From Epiperipatus broadwayi (Eukaryota > Onychophora > Udeonychophora > Euonychophora > Peripatidae): 64,000 nucleotides of DNA. The DNA lies in assembly GCA_028023455.1 (NCBI GenBank), contig JAQFVV010012424.1, positions 1,904,001-1,968,000 on the forward strand, in the 5' to 3' direction. The first letter of the stretch is position 1. Each line of letters begins with the position of its first letter. Shown here piece by piece: positions 1-12,662 of the stretch. The notes under the pieces are model-generated. The model was given only the letters and a program-made list of their open reading frames with translations. It made no database searches and had not been told where the DNA came from. The position numbers and the translations under genes are program-made.

Positions 1-2069
1 TTCCTAATTTTTTAGCTAAGCACCTACCTTAACATTATATTAATTAATTATTAATAATAATAAAGTAAGAGGAGGGGGAGATTTTTGAAACTAGTTGGAA
101 ATCCCCCCACCCCATAATGTTTAATTACATTTCTTTGCAAATAAATTTACACTGATTTCATATTTTTCTATAATTCTTTTTTAACTCGTTTATGTTTACG
201 TTCTGGTTGGTTGATTGTGCAGTTCCATATTATTATTTTTATCTGTATATGCCTTTATGTGCAGCTATTTACACACACACACACACACACATTCCACGTG
301 AATGAACGTTTCCCCGTATGTTAATGCTTTTGGACATTATATTATTTAAAAGTATGATCTGTATCACCTTTTCAAAAGTGCCTTCTTTACTTGTTCTGAA
401 CATACTCTTTCTTTATTTTTGCTGCTGTTTTTATCTCTTAATCCTATTTTTTTTTACTATTCACGTTATTCATGCTGACTGAATTAAAATTTCTCTAAAT
501 TGTAAACTTTTTTTTTTTTTCGCAGAAAGCTTAAAATTGAACGACTATTGATTATTTTCAAATTTTTTTAATTATTACGAACGCATCCCTCATATAAAAA
601 TCCAATTTTCACAATTATTCACCGCCATAGAAACTTAGACCCTTTCTTCTATTACACATGCATTAATGTTGATTCTCTTTTTACTATTATATTTTAATGC
701 CAGCATTTCTGATAGATGATCAAAGTTGGAGGAAAAAATAACACTGCAGAATAATTTGAAACTGCTCGCATTTCCTAAACGTCTTTGTGGCTTAAATAGA
801 TTAATTAAAATTATGATGCTTCGTTTTGAACTTTTAACTTTGAATGCTATTAAATTCTCTGTTTCATCAAACTGTTATGTAAACGGAAAAACTTAAATAG
901 GTTTATAGTAATTCTTTTTTCCTAGAAAGACAATAATATAATTATGATTTTGGTTCTTTTGTTATTATATTGAAGTAGCATTATTCTTTTATGTAAGTCA
1001 ATTTCTCTAATCGGAAATGAGGTTAATGGTTAAGGAGATATCCTGGTAATCAATTAAGATTTGATTTGAACAAGCCATAATCTGCTTCATCACCATTAGC
1101 TTTTATTTAGTACTGTTTTTTTTTTTTTTTTTGCAACAAATGATTAATAGTGTAGTTTTTGAATGATTTAAGTAAATAAATCAGTGTCTGCCTTTCATAT
1201 ACATTAAAGTATATATAAACATTGCTATGCTGTTAATTTGTGTTCAAATTTTTTTTTTTTTATGTGAAATCTCTTTAAATGTTAAAATATGTCATAAAAA
1301 TTGAGACTTAGAACGTGTTAAGAATAAGAAGGTAGCAAGCTATGGTAAACTACAAAAAATGATCAAATTTATTTCTTAGTACAGGATTCTACTGCCTATT
1401 TATTTTATTTACTTTTCATCAGAAAACTTAATTCACGTTTATACACTGTTAATTTGAAAATATTTAAAATTGTACATTGATTAATGCTCTGAAATAATAG
1501 CATTTTTCTTGTAATTATAAACTGGACTTTTTCCACCATATAGAATGTCTTTAGAGAAATTCAAATTCTATTATTTATTCTTTTTTTTTAAAAAATTTTT
1601 TTTTTTTTTTGTTAAGGGTTTGTAATTTCCCCTTTTTTTTTTAGATTTTTAGTTGGTTTTACACTAATTATGCAGATTAGTCAGGTTGCAATAAAAATTG
1701 CAAAAATCAGTGTGTGTGTGTGTGTGTGTGCATTATATAGGGTGCTTTATAGTGAGCATTACCAGTACTGTGTTACGGTAGTGTATTTAATGTAGCGAAT
1801 AAAGTGAGACATGGTAAAGCATTAAGAACGTGAAAGACATACGTTGACATATAGACAGATATAGATATATTAAATCTAACCTATTGTTTGATGAAATATT
1901 TGACCAGTTTTGTAACTGTATTTATAACAGTATTTAAAATAAATATACTTGTTCATGTCAAATTAATAAACTTGTCTTTGTTAAGTTTTTATCACATTGT
2001 TGAGATTTATTCGAGGAATTAAATACTGATGCATATACAGCTGGTAATGTTGATATTACCACTATATAT
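1..2069. other. AT-rich stretch without a recognisable gene
   Basis: No open reading frame of note, no RNA gene and no recognised transposon end is visible. It holds a (AC)n microsatellite at 271-290, a (TG)n microsatellite at 1711-1730 and many poly-T runs (for example 508-520, 1117-1132 and 1595-1610). Confidence 0.6.
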
Positions 2070-2222
2070 AATACTAGCAATAGCATAATATTTCAAATGA
2101 TAATACTCTTCTTCAGATGGTGCTGAGCTAACCAGTGACAGTACTAGCATAGAAATCGAACTTGGGACCTTTAGATTTTTGAATACTGATTTTTAAAGAG
2201 ATACTCCAACTAATTTGGCTAT
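2070..2222 (-). repeat. tRNA-derived SINE, family A copy 1
   Basis: Read on the minus strand, a tRNA-like head has a B-box-like AAGTTCGATTTC and is followed by the family signature CTGTCACTGGTTAGC. A CTGAAGAAGAG...TTTGAAAT hairpin then follows, resembling a hammerhead core. The same order is seen at 2226-2450, 12360-12662 and 51470-51660, which shows a dispersed family. This copy lies head to head with the next one, forming a palindrome centred near 2215. Family assignment rests on visual alignment. Confidence 0.65.
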
Positions 2223-2225
2223 TCA

Positions 2226-2450
2226 TCACTTTGAAGTCAGTAATCATCAGTCTAAAGGTCCCAGGTTTGATTTCCTTGATGGTATTGTCACTGGTCAGGA
2301 TAGCAATACCTGAAGAAGAGAGAATAATATCATCTGAAATATGTAAGCACTCATACTAGCAGTTGAATGGATTTGAAAAAGTTGAGTTTGATTTTTTTAG
2401 AGGCATTAGCAAATAATTCTACATGATGGGAACAGTCCAACATATAATTA
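2226..2450 (+). repeat. tRNA-derived SINE, family A copy 2
   Basis: The plus-strand head contains the B-box-like CAGGTTTGATTTCC, then TATTGTCACTGGTCAGG, then CTGAAGA (2310-2316) and GAAA (2336-2339). The body carries AGCAGTTGAATGGATTTG and later GATGGGAACAGTCCAAC. Both body blocks recur in copy 3, which supports a unit of about 300 bp. It is inverted relative to copy 1. Confidence 0.65.
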
Positions 2451-2744
2451 CAATAACATTACTTATTTGTTTTGATCCATGATTTTGTATAGCTTAATTG
2501 AAACAGATTAACTGTCATCATTTGGTTTTCATATTTAATTGTTAAAAGTGTGCACTATTTTGCTATTTTGTGTGATTTTATAATTGCTATTGCTATTATT
2601 AATAAAAATATAGTTCTAACTTTATATTAAATTTGTGTGTAAGAGAAGCTGTGCTGCAATGATTTGGAGAATTGGTTAAATGTAAGGGGATCATCTTGTA
2701 CTGGGTGAATATAATCAAAAATAAGTTAAAATAAGTAATAAATG

Positions 2745-3125
2745 ACTTTGTTGCTTGGAGTTCATAAGAAGTTTGATTGCCAGAATTGCCACCACTATAA
2801 GTGATCTTTCAGTCTGACACTCCATTACTGTATTAAACAATACAGTGATATTACCAAACATATGTATTTTTGATTTCCAAAGTGCCACCATTGGAATTGA
2901 TCTGAAGATATCACACTTCAAAGTTTGACACTATCACGGTACTAAATGATGCAGAGAAAATACCATATATATGTATTTTTGATTGCCAGAAGTGCCACCA
3001 CTGGAATTGATCTGAGTGCCTCACACTTCAAAGTATGACATTCCACCACTGTACTAATACTAACCCATGCAGTGATAATACCACACATATGTATTCTCTG
3101 CATTTATATTTTTGATTAGCAACTA
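2745..3125 (-). repeat. Tandem triplicate of a tRNA-derived SINE head, family S
   Basis: Three related units start with GATTGCCAGA or a variant at 2775, 2872 and 2981, spaced 97 and 109 bp apart, with a related start (GATTAGC) at 3114. On the minus strand each reads like a tRNA head (GTACAGTGGTGGAATGTC...GATCAATTCCAGTGG). A single tail at 2745-2775 resembles the 3' end shared by family S (CTTATGAACTCC...GCAA). Tandem amplification of the head is unusual for a SINE. Confidence 0.6.
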
Positions 3126-3829
3126 CTTAAAAACAAGTGAAGTCATCACAATTTCCAGATTTAAAAAAAGATAAACACGAGTTTTTCACTAATTGTGCAA
3201 ATTCATCTACCAGTCACAGTTCCTTCAGGTGATGCTATTTTTATTTGTTCATTGGATATTCATGATGGTGGTTTTTAATCTCTTTTGCAGTATGCTTTTC
3301 TTTGTGAAAATTGCTTAACTGTAAATCTTTACTTTGTTTTATTGCCAGACGTATTCTGTCAATCCAAGTAAATTGATATTGCATCTTCTTAGGTGTGCAC
3401 CTTTTCTATAAAACAACTATGTTGCCAAGAATTAGCAAAAACTTTGTCCCATTTTAGAATCAAGAAGGCTAGAACAAACTGCTAAGAAAGTGAAATCATT
3501 GCTATGAAATATTTGTTTAACTTGTCATAAATTCTTCAGTGGTAAAGTTTCTATATTCATGACCAAAAATCTGAATTACATAATGAATTGGCTTTATCAT
3601 CTTGCATTTATGGTTTGAGAATATTTAAGCGAATTTTTAACTGGGATTTTTTTCCAATGCTTTTTTTGCTATTGTTTAGGAATTTATGTTTCACTATTAT
3701 GCAATGCCATGCAGAATAATAGCTCGATATACAATTAATTTAATAGAAGTAATTACATCACTTTTAATTTGTTAAATCAATTAGCAGCACATTTGAATTT
3801 GTATTGCATACCAAATTCTAAGCCTGTCA

Positions 3830-4324
3830 TTCAGTGAAGATGAAGTTAAAAGAAGAATAGCATTGGCAAAGGTGACATTTGTAAAAAGAAAGAAGATATT
3901 TTGTGGACCTATGGAGAGAGAATTAAGGAAGAGATTAATTAAATGTTATGTGTGGAGTGTATTAATGTATGGTTGTGAGACATGGACATTGAGTAATAGA
4001 ATTAAGAAGCGATTGGAAGCTTTTGAGATGTGGACATAGAGAAAAATGGAAAAAATCAGTTGGACGAATAAAATAACAAATGAAGAAGTTTTGAAAAGAG
4101 TTAATGAGGAAAGAAGATTGATTGAAAATATCAGAGAGAGAAAGAGAAACTGGATTGAACATATATTATGGAGAGATTATAGTTTAATGAAAGAAGTTTT
4201 GGAGGGAATGGTGAGTGAAAATAAAAAGAAAGGACGGAAGAGATTGACATTATTGGATGATATAAGAGATGGAATGGAATTGAGGAAATGGGAAAGCAAG
4301 AGAATGGAATGGAAGAATGGATGA
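3830..4324 (+). pseudogene. Non-LTR retrotransposon RT C-terminus (fragment)
   Basis: The reading frame from about 3836 encodes the end of a LINE reverse transcriptase. It contains LMYGCETWTL, then an in-frame TAG stop at 4037-4039, and continues from an internal ATG at 4046 through EEVLKRVNEERRLIENI, RKRNWIEHIL and KKGRKRLTLLDDIRDGM. These blocks are typical of the region after the RT catalytic domain in animal non-LTR elements. The catalytic RT core and the endonuclease are missing upstream, and the frame ends shortly after. It is a 5'-truncated, inactive copy. The clade (RTE, CR1 or L2-like) is not resolved. Confidence 0.8.
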
Positions 4325-4654
4325 ACTGATGTAGTGACTACTCTCTGGACCTGTCTATTGGACAGACTACTATTGACATCTTTAGATTGGTAGTCATACA
4401 TGCCAACTGTTGAAGAGGTTTGCCCTTAGTAATTTATGAAGCATTTTAAACATTATTAGAGCTATAAACCTGACCAGGAACATTAAAAGCATGCTCAGCA
4501 TGTTAAACACTTTATAAATTTATAGTCTTTTCTTATTAAATGCACAAAACACATTTTAAATATAAAATTAAAACTCATTTTTATGTAAATTATGTGCAAT
4601 AATTTCAGAACATTTTGAGGTCATACTTTGACTATTTGGATTTGATTAGAACCA

Positions 4655-4681
4655 TACTATATATATATAGGTGACATAATA

Positions 4682-4724
<43 letters not shown>

Positions 4725-4800
4725 AGGTATTAAATATTATATATGACATAATATTTAATATATATATCTAAGTGATATATAATATTTAATACCTATCATC
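4655..4800. repeat. AT-rich foldback with (TA)n
   Basis: A (TA)n tract at about 4689-4721 is bordered by inverted blocks: GATAGGTATTAAATATTAT at 4722 is the reverse complement of the block ending near 4800. Such structures expand easily, and no mobile-element hallmark is visible. Confidence 0.6.
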
Positions 4801-7540
4801 CACCCAATATTGTGTATGATCACTGATTCACGAGATTCTTATAAACTGTTCTTATTACCATTATCATAAAAAATGGAAAACATTGTTGGAATTAGTATAT
4901 ATCCCTGCTTAATATCAATTTTCATTTCAAATGCTTCAAACTTTTTACTGGTGAAATTTATGCCTGTCGAAGTAGTATAATGTGAATAAACACGTGTAGA
5001 CAAATAACTATTTTTCCAAACAAATATAGTCAGTCAAACAAGTGAAATGTCTTGGACAAGTTGATAAAAGCAAAATATAAATGGCTTATTTGGTCATTAC
5101 ATTTTTCTTATTATTTGCCTGGCAATGAGAAACACATTTAAATTTTTCTGGATTCTCTGGTTAGCCATTTATCTATGACTGGATATAAAATTTTCAATAA
5201 AGAAAAAAATACTTTTACTATATGCAATAACAATGATATTTTACCATAATTATGGTCACCTTTTCTAAATTCTTTATTTTTAAAATTGTAAACTAAGGGA
5301 AATCTTTAGAATAATCAGCTCATCTTTATGGGGCATATATTTGCCTTAAAAATGTCAATGATTTTGAAGCAAGCATGTAACTACCATGTTTAAGAACTTT
5401 TCCAAGTACTTTATCAAGAGTCATAATAATTTGCTTTTCAGTTTGAGCTGTTTTACTCTCATCAAGCTAGATATCTATGTCCATATCTAAATGACTCAAT
5501 CACATGGTTATGTTTTTAAATATTGCATTGTGAATTTCTATAAAAATATTAAAAAGATAATCAAAATATTTTCTATAATTAATCAAAATATATTATTATC
5601 ATATAAAAGAATTCCATCCATTATGATATAATTTTTTAGGTTCCTATAATTACATTCAATGCAATTTTAATCCATTAATATCTTTAAGTCTTCTTGGCAG
5701 TCTGTGAACTTTCCTCTTTCAATTCCTTCCATATTCCATAACACAGCCATCTTGAAAATCAACATTGGTAATTTTAAGGTTAAACAATATAAATAGCTAT
5801 TGCATCTAAAGAATGGATATTAGGTTTCTTAAGTAATTTGTTTTGGACAGGACATATTTTAATGCAACTGTAACTTTAACCTTGAAATATACTAATCTAT
5901 AATATATAAAGTGCTTATATAATATTGACATTTTTTTGCATTCCGAGTCATAACTGTAAAGTAATACTTAAAATATCATTACTCTGAAAGTAGACACATT
6001 CAAATTTCTTTACATTTATTTTTTCTTTATTTAAACAAAAATTTTACAATAGTTTCTTTATGTATCATGAGAAATTATTAACAACAGACAATTTGAGGTC
6101 ATGGAGCCAATACATATTTTTACTATAACATTGATCTATTGCGTGCTGTTGCAACAATATTTGCATTAAAATCTCTAAGAAGAAAAATGTATTCTTTTGT
6201 TATTATGGTAACATCATTTGATTATTTCAGTTTACTATGATAAACTAGAACATTTCCTTTTTTATTTATTGTATCACCATTTATTTCAAGATTGAGTAGT
6301 CATTGGTTAAATTGCACTCCCACCTGGTAATCACTGATTACCCAAGCTTAAAATAGATGATGCTAGATTAGAGAATTAGATTAGAGATTTATTTCACTCT
6401 TTTGTTGATATTTACATATTATTATCCAATGATAAATAGAAAGGTTCTTTCTCTTAACTCTTTAAACTTAATGTTGGAGCATAAAACACTGATAAAATAA
6501 CTATGAATAATGTCACGTAGATCATATCATTGATTTTTACTGTTATGTCTGTGCATTCCATGAATAAAAAAGTCCAAATTATATTTCATAGCAAATCCAT
6601 TACTTTTAGTCACTTATCTTTTGATCAACATATTGATCCTTCAAAAAAAAAACTCAATTACATATCTGTTCCATTATTTTTTTACATTCTAAATGTTAGT
6701 AAGGGTAATTATGTCAATTGTAAAACTTGATAGTTCTTTAATCTAGAAGTCTTATTTATATTTTCATTAAACAAATCTCATCAAGCAAAGTTTACACTTC
6801 CCATATATCTACACTTAATAAAAATGTAAGACCTTCCTTGTTGCTACCATTCTCCTCTATATTGCCACAGTTACCATTATTGATATTATTGCCACTATTT
6901 TCTGCTATGAACCCAATCAATGTTCTAGGCTGATAACCTGTTCACATCTTCTGAAGCAAGACATTTAAGGCCATCTTTTAATTTGTAGGACTAAAGAAAA
7001 TTTCAACATATGGTTTCTATTGAATACATTTTTTTGTTAAAGAGAATTTCTATATCATTGTGACCTATTTTTGAGTCTAGTGTTATATGAAAGATACAAT
7101 TAAAAAGTTCTAGCTTACTGAGCCCATTAATGTAATCGTTTTTTCCAATGCTGAGGGCTTTGAATGTGTACCCGATATACTTTTATAAAAAATATTGGAT
7201 TGCAGTGAGAATTATTTGATTACAGAATAGAAATAAGGTTGTAAGAATATAAAATTCATAAGTTGTGTTAAAGAGAAGAGAATAAGAGTGAAAGAGAAAA
7301 TACAAAATAGAAAACATGTTTTTTTAAAATCTGAAACGATAACTAGTCTCAATAGACCATCATCATCATAAAAGATAAACTATTGGAAATAATATCTACC
7401 TTTTGATAAATCAACTTCATGCTATACAAGGTTAAGAAAATACTTTTCCTCAGGCACTGCTTACTTATTATTTACTATTAATACATGCCAACTATAGTTA
7501 CCATTGATAGCCTAATCTCAGCTTGCAACATATATTATGT
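4801..7540. other. AT-rich stretch, nothing recognised
   Basis: No coding signal beyond chance frames, no tRNA-like boxes and no transposon ends were recognised in this 2.7 kb. The 66-codon frame at 6530-6730 shows no recognisable motif. Confidence 0.5.
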
Positions 7541-7970
7541 GTCCAAATATATATATATATATATGTGCGCGCGCGTATATATATGATTATCTATATTGGG
7601 ATTGTCTAAATGTTTACTGTTTTCTAATGGTTACTTGTAAACCCAATTTAGCCTTGAGCATTATTACACTTATTATTTAGGTAATACTTTGGGTGCTATT
7701 TGTAAATTATAATTGCAATTTGTAATGTTGTAATTGACTATTTATTAGTCTGCATTCAGAACAGGTTACATTTATCTGTTTAAAGAGGTTTTTTTAAACT
7801 TCTTTCTATCAATAATTCAATCTCTGTAATCAAGTTGTAATTTTTAGTTTCTATATAAATAAGTGGGACCATTAATAGGGTTGGGATTCCACATCTCTTG
7901 CTAAAAAGAGGTTGCCTTGATGACAGCTTATCTATATTAGGATTGTCTAGTGCTGAGTGGTTTCTAATGG

Positions 7971-8041
<71 letters not shown>

Positions 8042-8746
8042 AGATAGATCATAGCTATACATGCTTATATGTCATCACTAAATATTTCCCTTAACCATAA
8101 TATAAACAACAAAAATATGAATACTCTACTTTTCTATTCCTGTCTAAGATTTAATAAAAATTGGTATTGCAAGACTTAACAAGTAACAGTATGAAATATA
8201 TAAAATGTTGAATAAATCTTTAACAAACTTACTATAAGTCAGCTAAGAATACATGTTAGGATAGATTAATAATTAATTATTTTATAAGACCAGTTAAAAC
8301 ATTTCCACAAAAACATTAATATGTATTTAAAATAGCTATTTGAGTTTAAATCATTATAACAACTTAGGTTTAAAATAAAAGTGGATCCCCTTTTATTTAT
8401 TTAAACTAAGGGAAAAAGAGCTATGATAGACTACTAGAGAGAATGTGTTTAGCATTAGGATTGTCAATTAGTAATTAATAGTTTCCTAGCAACATTATAT
8501 TTATCTCTGGTTGATAATTGCCATTACTTACGCCAAACTTAAAATACATAAAGCTATCTGATTAAATATATAATTAAGATATACTATAGCCATGCATGCC
8601 TACATGTGATCAATAAATATTTCATTAATTACAGTATGATATGATAAAAAAGATAGATATTCTGATTTTTCTATTCTCACTTGCATCTCTAATAAAAGCC
8701 AACATTTTAAGATATAACAAATAACTATAATGATATACATGTAAGC
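7541..8746. repeat. Locally duplicated segment with long (TA)n
   Basis: Blocks recur in direct orientation. The text around 8041-8200 (CATAGCTATACATGC, TAAATATTTC, TTTTCTATTC) returns at about 8586-8745, and TTAGGATTGTC-type blocks occur near 7591, 7939 and 8456. A pure (TA)n run spans 7972-8037, and (TA)n plus (GC)n occur at 7546-7581. A GGTTGCCTTGATGACAG block at 7909 is shared with repeats at 48525 and 60030 (family D). Confidence 0.55.
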
Positions 8747-11215
8747 AATGAGACACATTTATATTTGATGACTGATACTTGAGTTCTGTATATATAATTT
8801 TTGTAAATTTAATTTTAATTACAAAGCATGAATGAAGTTTTAACATCGATAACTTTAATATTAAAACTGATATGATAAGCATAAAAGATGTAACATACAC
8901 AGTATATGGAACTGATCTAATATTTCTGTAATTGACCTTGTTAAAAAAAATAAAGAGAAATATGCTTCCAGTTTCAGTGATATTTTTTTTTGAGACTGTT
9001 TGATATCTCTCATGATACAACATAGGAAATAATAATGCCAGATTTTTTTTCTGCTTTTTACATCTATAAAATGATTATGTAAAATATATTAACTGAATTT
9101 AAGTTCACATCATTACTGACAGACTCTACAATTATTTTTCAGCTTACTGTTTTTAGTTTTTTTTTTTCTCAAGTATGTCTGTAGAGTTATTATCTTGTAA
9201 AATATTCTCTTTAATTTTCTAATCTTGCTTTGCTATTATGTTCACTGTATTATTTACTTTTGTCTTAGAATTTGCAGTATTGTTTTTTCATTTGAGAAAA
9301 AAATTATTTGTTAAATTAGTAAGCTACTCAAATCACTGAAATAAATGATTAATGAGTATCTATTACATAATTTTTAGGAATAACAATTTTGAATTGGTGA
9401 CTAACACTACATGGAGTTATGATGAAAGAATTTATGAACATTTTTTTTTGACAATAACATAAAAACCTTCATTCACTAAATTTTGGATATCAATTAAATA
9501 TTATCATGAGAAATATTATTAGCATACTTAAGTCTATTTCCTTGAAATGACTTCCTATTTTTAATATATTCTTCTACCAGATGTTGGAACATAAGTTGTC
9601 TCACAGAAGACATATTAAAAGTGGTAAGAAATCATGATATCATTGTACCACCTAAGTTTCATCTCAAATCAAGATTCTACATTTGGATTGTCAACCAAGA
9701 ATTTGAAATTAAAGAATTATAGTATAAAAAGTGAAATTATTTTTGAAATTTCAAAAAAAAAATGTTTCTATTTCAAATCCATTAATCAAGTCTGATGAAT
9801 TTGATCTTCCTAGTTGTAACTAGAGTTCTTATCAATAGATTCAGAATAACTTATGAATCATCTGCTTTATATAAATTAGATTTATCAGCTGTTGATCTAA
9901 GTAGATAAGGACAAACACAAAACACATAATTATTGACTATCAAATCTATGGCTACATTGAAGAATTTAATAAAACCACTAGAAAATCTATCATGTGGTTA
10001 GAATATGTATAAGGTCTTTCAAGATATTTTATTAATAATTAAGCTGTCTAAATATTCCATACTCTAAATAAATAAATTTGTAACATATTTAATCTTTTGT
10101 GTATTTTAATGATGTAAAGAACTCATTAAAGTTTATGATAATGATGGTAGGAAAAACATGACATTTAAATAACCTATTGCAGAAGACCTAAGGTTCCTCC
10201 TGCATATCTGTTCTCAGAGGAGGAGTCAAGGAGAAATCAGTCCTCATCATGGTAATAAACTATCAGTTACAGAAAGCTATGGCTTTTCTTTTTGTCTTAC
10301 CATATAGCTAACAATAGCTGGATACCCATTTACTAACCAGTAATTGGATAAATAGCTAGATTGATTATTATCCAAATGAGTGGGGAAAAATCTAAACTTT
10401 TTTAGAGATTCTCAGCTGAGAAAAATGTCCATTATCCATCTGGATTTCAGATGATGTGAATAGCCATTTTGATATGGTAACTGTTCCATCATGAAGCAAA
10501 ATAGCAGCTAGCAATGGTGATGCTTAAACTTGTGTTAGCACTTATCTGTAATACCTATTTACTATTCATGTTACAATTAATTTTTGCTGAGTCATTATGA
10601 CATATAATAATAAATCAATTACATAAAACTGTAAGAACTTGTACAAAAATACCTAAATAGGCAATTACTCATTATTTTAACAAAATGAAGTTAAAACATA
10701 AGTAACTATAGTAGTGATAATAAAATGGTTTATTGCTCAAGAGTTCATAGGAAATTTAAGCACTGAACATACCAGAGAGAAGCCATGATCTTCACAATGT
10801 GGTATGAGATATAAAGGAAAATATTGTATTTCTTTACTTAATAAAACAAATTTAATATTCTGAATAATTAAAAAAAAAACAGATATGTCTTCTTAGATAG
10901 TTATTGATAATTTTTTGGAAGTCCAAATTAAGGTAACCCTGGTTACTATAGTAGCCAAAGCTGATGCTGATATGTAAGATGTCTTTGCATAAACTTGTGT
11001 CTCTTCAAAGATTTTACTGCAAATTTATAACCTAAACATAGAAGCACTATATTAGTAAGTATTTATGAAGGATAAAATGTAAAAAAGAAAAGATTTCAAA
11101 ACTGCATACAAAGGTAATAATCTTTTACTACACATATGCCTTAGTAACTAAAAAATAAAAACAATATATAAGTTCTTACATGTGGATATGGGACATGAAC
11201 AATTAACAGAAGAGT
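8747..11215. other. AT-rich stretch with one SINE tail
   Basis: Mostly featureless. At 10733-10790 the minus strand matches the 3' tail of SINE family S (CTATGAACTCTTGAGCAATAAA with small changes). No gene is recognised. Confidence 0.5.
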
Positions 11216-11570
11216 AATACAGAATCTTCAGATCATTCAGCAAAATTTGGGAAGATCACACTAGGAGTCATAAGAAGAGATTAAAAGAGAAATAAATGGA
11301 TGAGAGAGTAAACAGAGATCATTGAAAAAATTAATAGACTAAAATGTAGCTGAGATAGACTTATTGCTAGAAGAGATGATAATATATGGATAATTGAAGT
11401 GTTAGAGAAATTATAAAAGAACATGTGAAATGGATGGATGAAATAAGATAATTCCCTGGTGTGAGGTGAAAAAAAGACATTTCTAATTAGATTGGATTAA
11501 ACTTGGAGAGACCTGCATCCTTCAGTGGATTGATAATGTTTGACAATGGTGATGATGAACTAAGTCGTTA
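11216..11570 (+). pseudogene. Non-LTR retrotransposon 3' end (degraded)
   Basis: Frame-shifted pieces resemble the C-terminus of an animal LINE RT: an IARRDDN-like block near 11370, a VKWMDEIR-like block near 11425, then the same end as at 14700-14800 (GAGACCTGCATCC, then AGTGGATTGATAATG). It ends in a short ATG-rich tract (GGTGATGATGA). Only the last roughly 100 codons and the 3' tail remain. Confidence 0.6.
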
Positions 11571-12359
11571 TATTAATAAAATTTTTATTATTTTTATTTT
11601 GATTATAAAGATATTTCTAAAGTATTTTTATTATATATATAAATTGGGGGGGGGGGGAGCTTTAAGAAACAATAAATATTATTAAGAAAATTTATTTACA
11701 TATTTATTCTACCATGTACAAGTGTTGAACATGGATCTAAAACAATTGTGAACTCATTATATGTCAATAAATATAAGCATGGCAACAAAGTTCATTGAAG
11801 TACAGAATGTGAATGGTATAATAATGGAGAAAGGATTATCAATCATTTCGCAATATTGTGATCACCATTGTTATTAGAAGGAAAAGGATTATAATGTAAC
11901 ACTTTTAAAATTCATTAATTTTAAGATGTGGTGTGGTCTGTAAATAAATATATTTTAATTCAATACAATTTTTTATATTTTTTACCTGTATCAAAATTAC
12001 ACAATGTCATCTATATATAGAGAGAAAAGAGACTTTTAATTTCTATTCTCAGAAAATATATAATTATTGCTAATAAACCACATTTTTTTATTTTTATAAA
12101 TCTTAGTACCTGGTAATTATGTGAAATTATTTAAATAATGTAAATTAATATAATTTTTTAATTTGCTGCATTATTTAAAAAAATAATTTAATATCATTTT
12201 ATAATATTTTTCCTGTGACCACTTATAACTTTTATACTTAATGAAAAGCTTCATTGGCACATTTATTATATAAGTATTTCCGATATTTCATATATATTTT
12301 ATGATTATTATTAAGATAATTTTTTATTATTTAAAATTATACTTTATCAAAGTATTTTC
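11571..12359. other. No gene seen
   Basis: AT-rich sequence with a 14-base G run near 11644. No coding or RNA feature was recognised. Confidence 0.5.
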
Positions 12360-12662
12360 CTGAGGGTTTGTGATGATTGTATTTTAGTTGTATTTATTGT
12401 TTGGATTATTTCCATCATCTAATATAAGTATTGAATGTCTTAAGAAAAGTTTAACCTTATTTAAATATTCCAAATACATTCAACTGTTAGTAATAGCACA
12501 TCAAACAGGTTAGTATATGCACAATGTTTTAAGAGGTATTATTCTCCCCTCTTCTTCAGGTGTTGTTTGCCTTACCAGTGACAGTACTAGTATGGGAATC
12601 GAACCTGGATCCTTAGATTCTTGAGTATTGAATTTTAAGGTAATGCTTTAACCATCCTGCCA
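12360..12662 (-). repeat. tRNA-derived SINE, family A copy 3
   Basis: The minus strand begins near 12660 with a tRNA head (CTTTGGCAGGATGGTTAAAG, then CAGGTTCGATTCCC as B box) and CTGTCACTGG. Then comes CTGAAGA (12559-12553) with an AGAGG/CCTCT hairpin and TTAAAAC in place of TTGAAAC. The body continues to AACAGTTGAATGTATTTGG and GATGATGGAAATAATCC near 12405. It is the clearest full-length copy and defines the order head, hairpin, body (about 300 bp). Confidence 0.7.

Noticed and set aside
7780-8052. 90-codon frame with a Tyr-Ile repeat
   Set aside because: It is a read-through of the (TA)n microsatellite at 7972-8037, not a gene.
8625-9023. 132-codon minus-strand frame
   Set aside because: It is the longest frame outside transposons, but it has no recognisable domain, A/T-driven composition, and overlaps a local duplication; chance is more likely.
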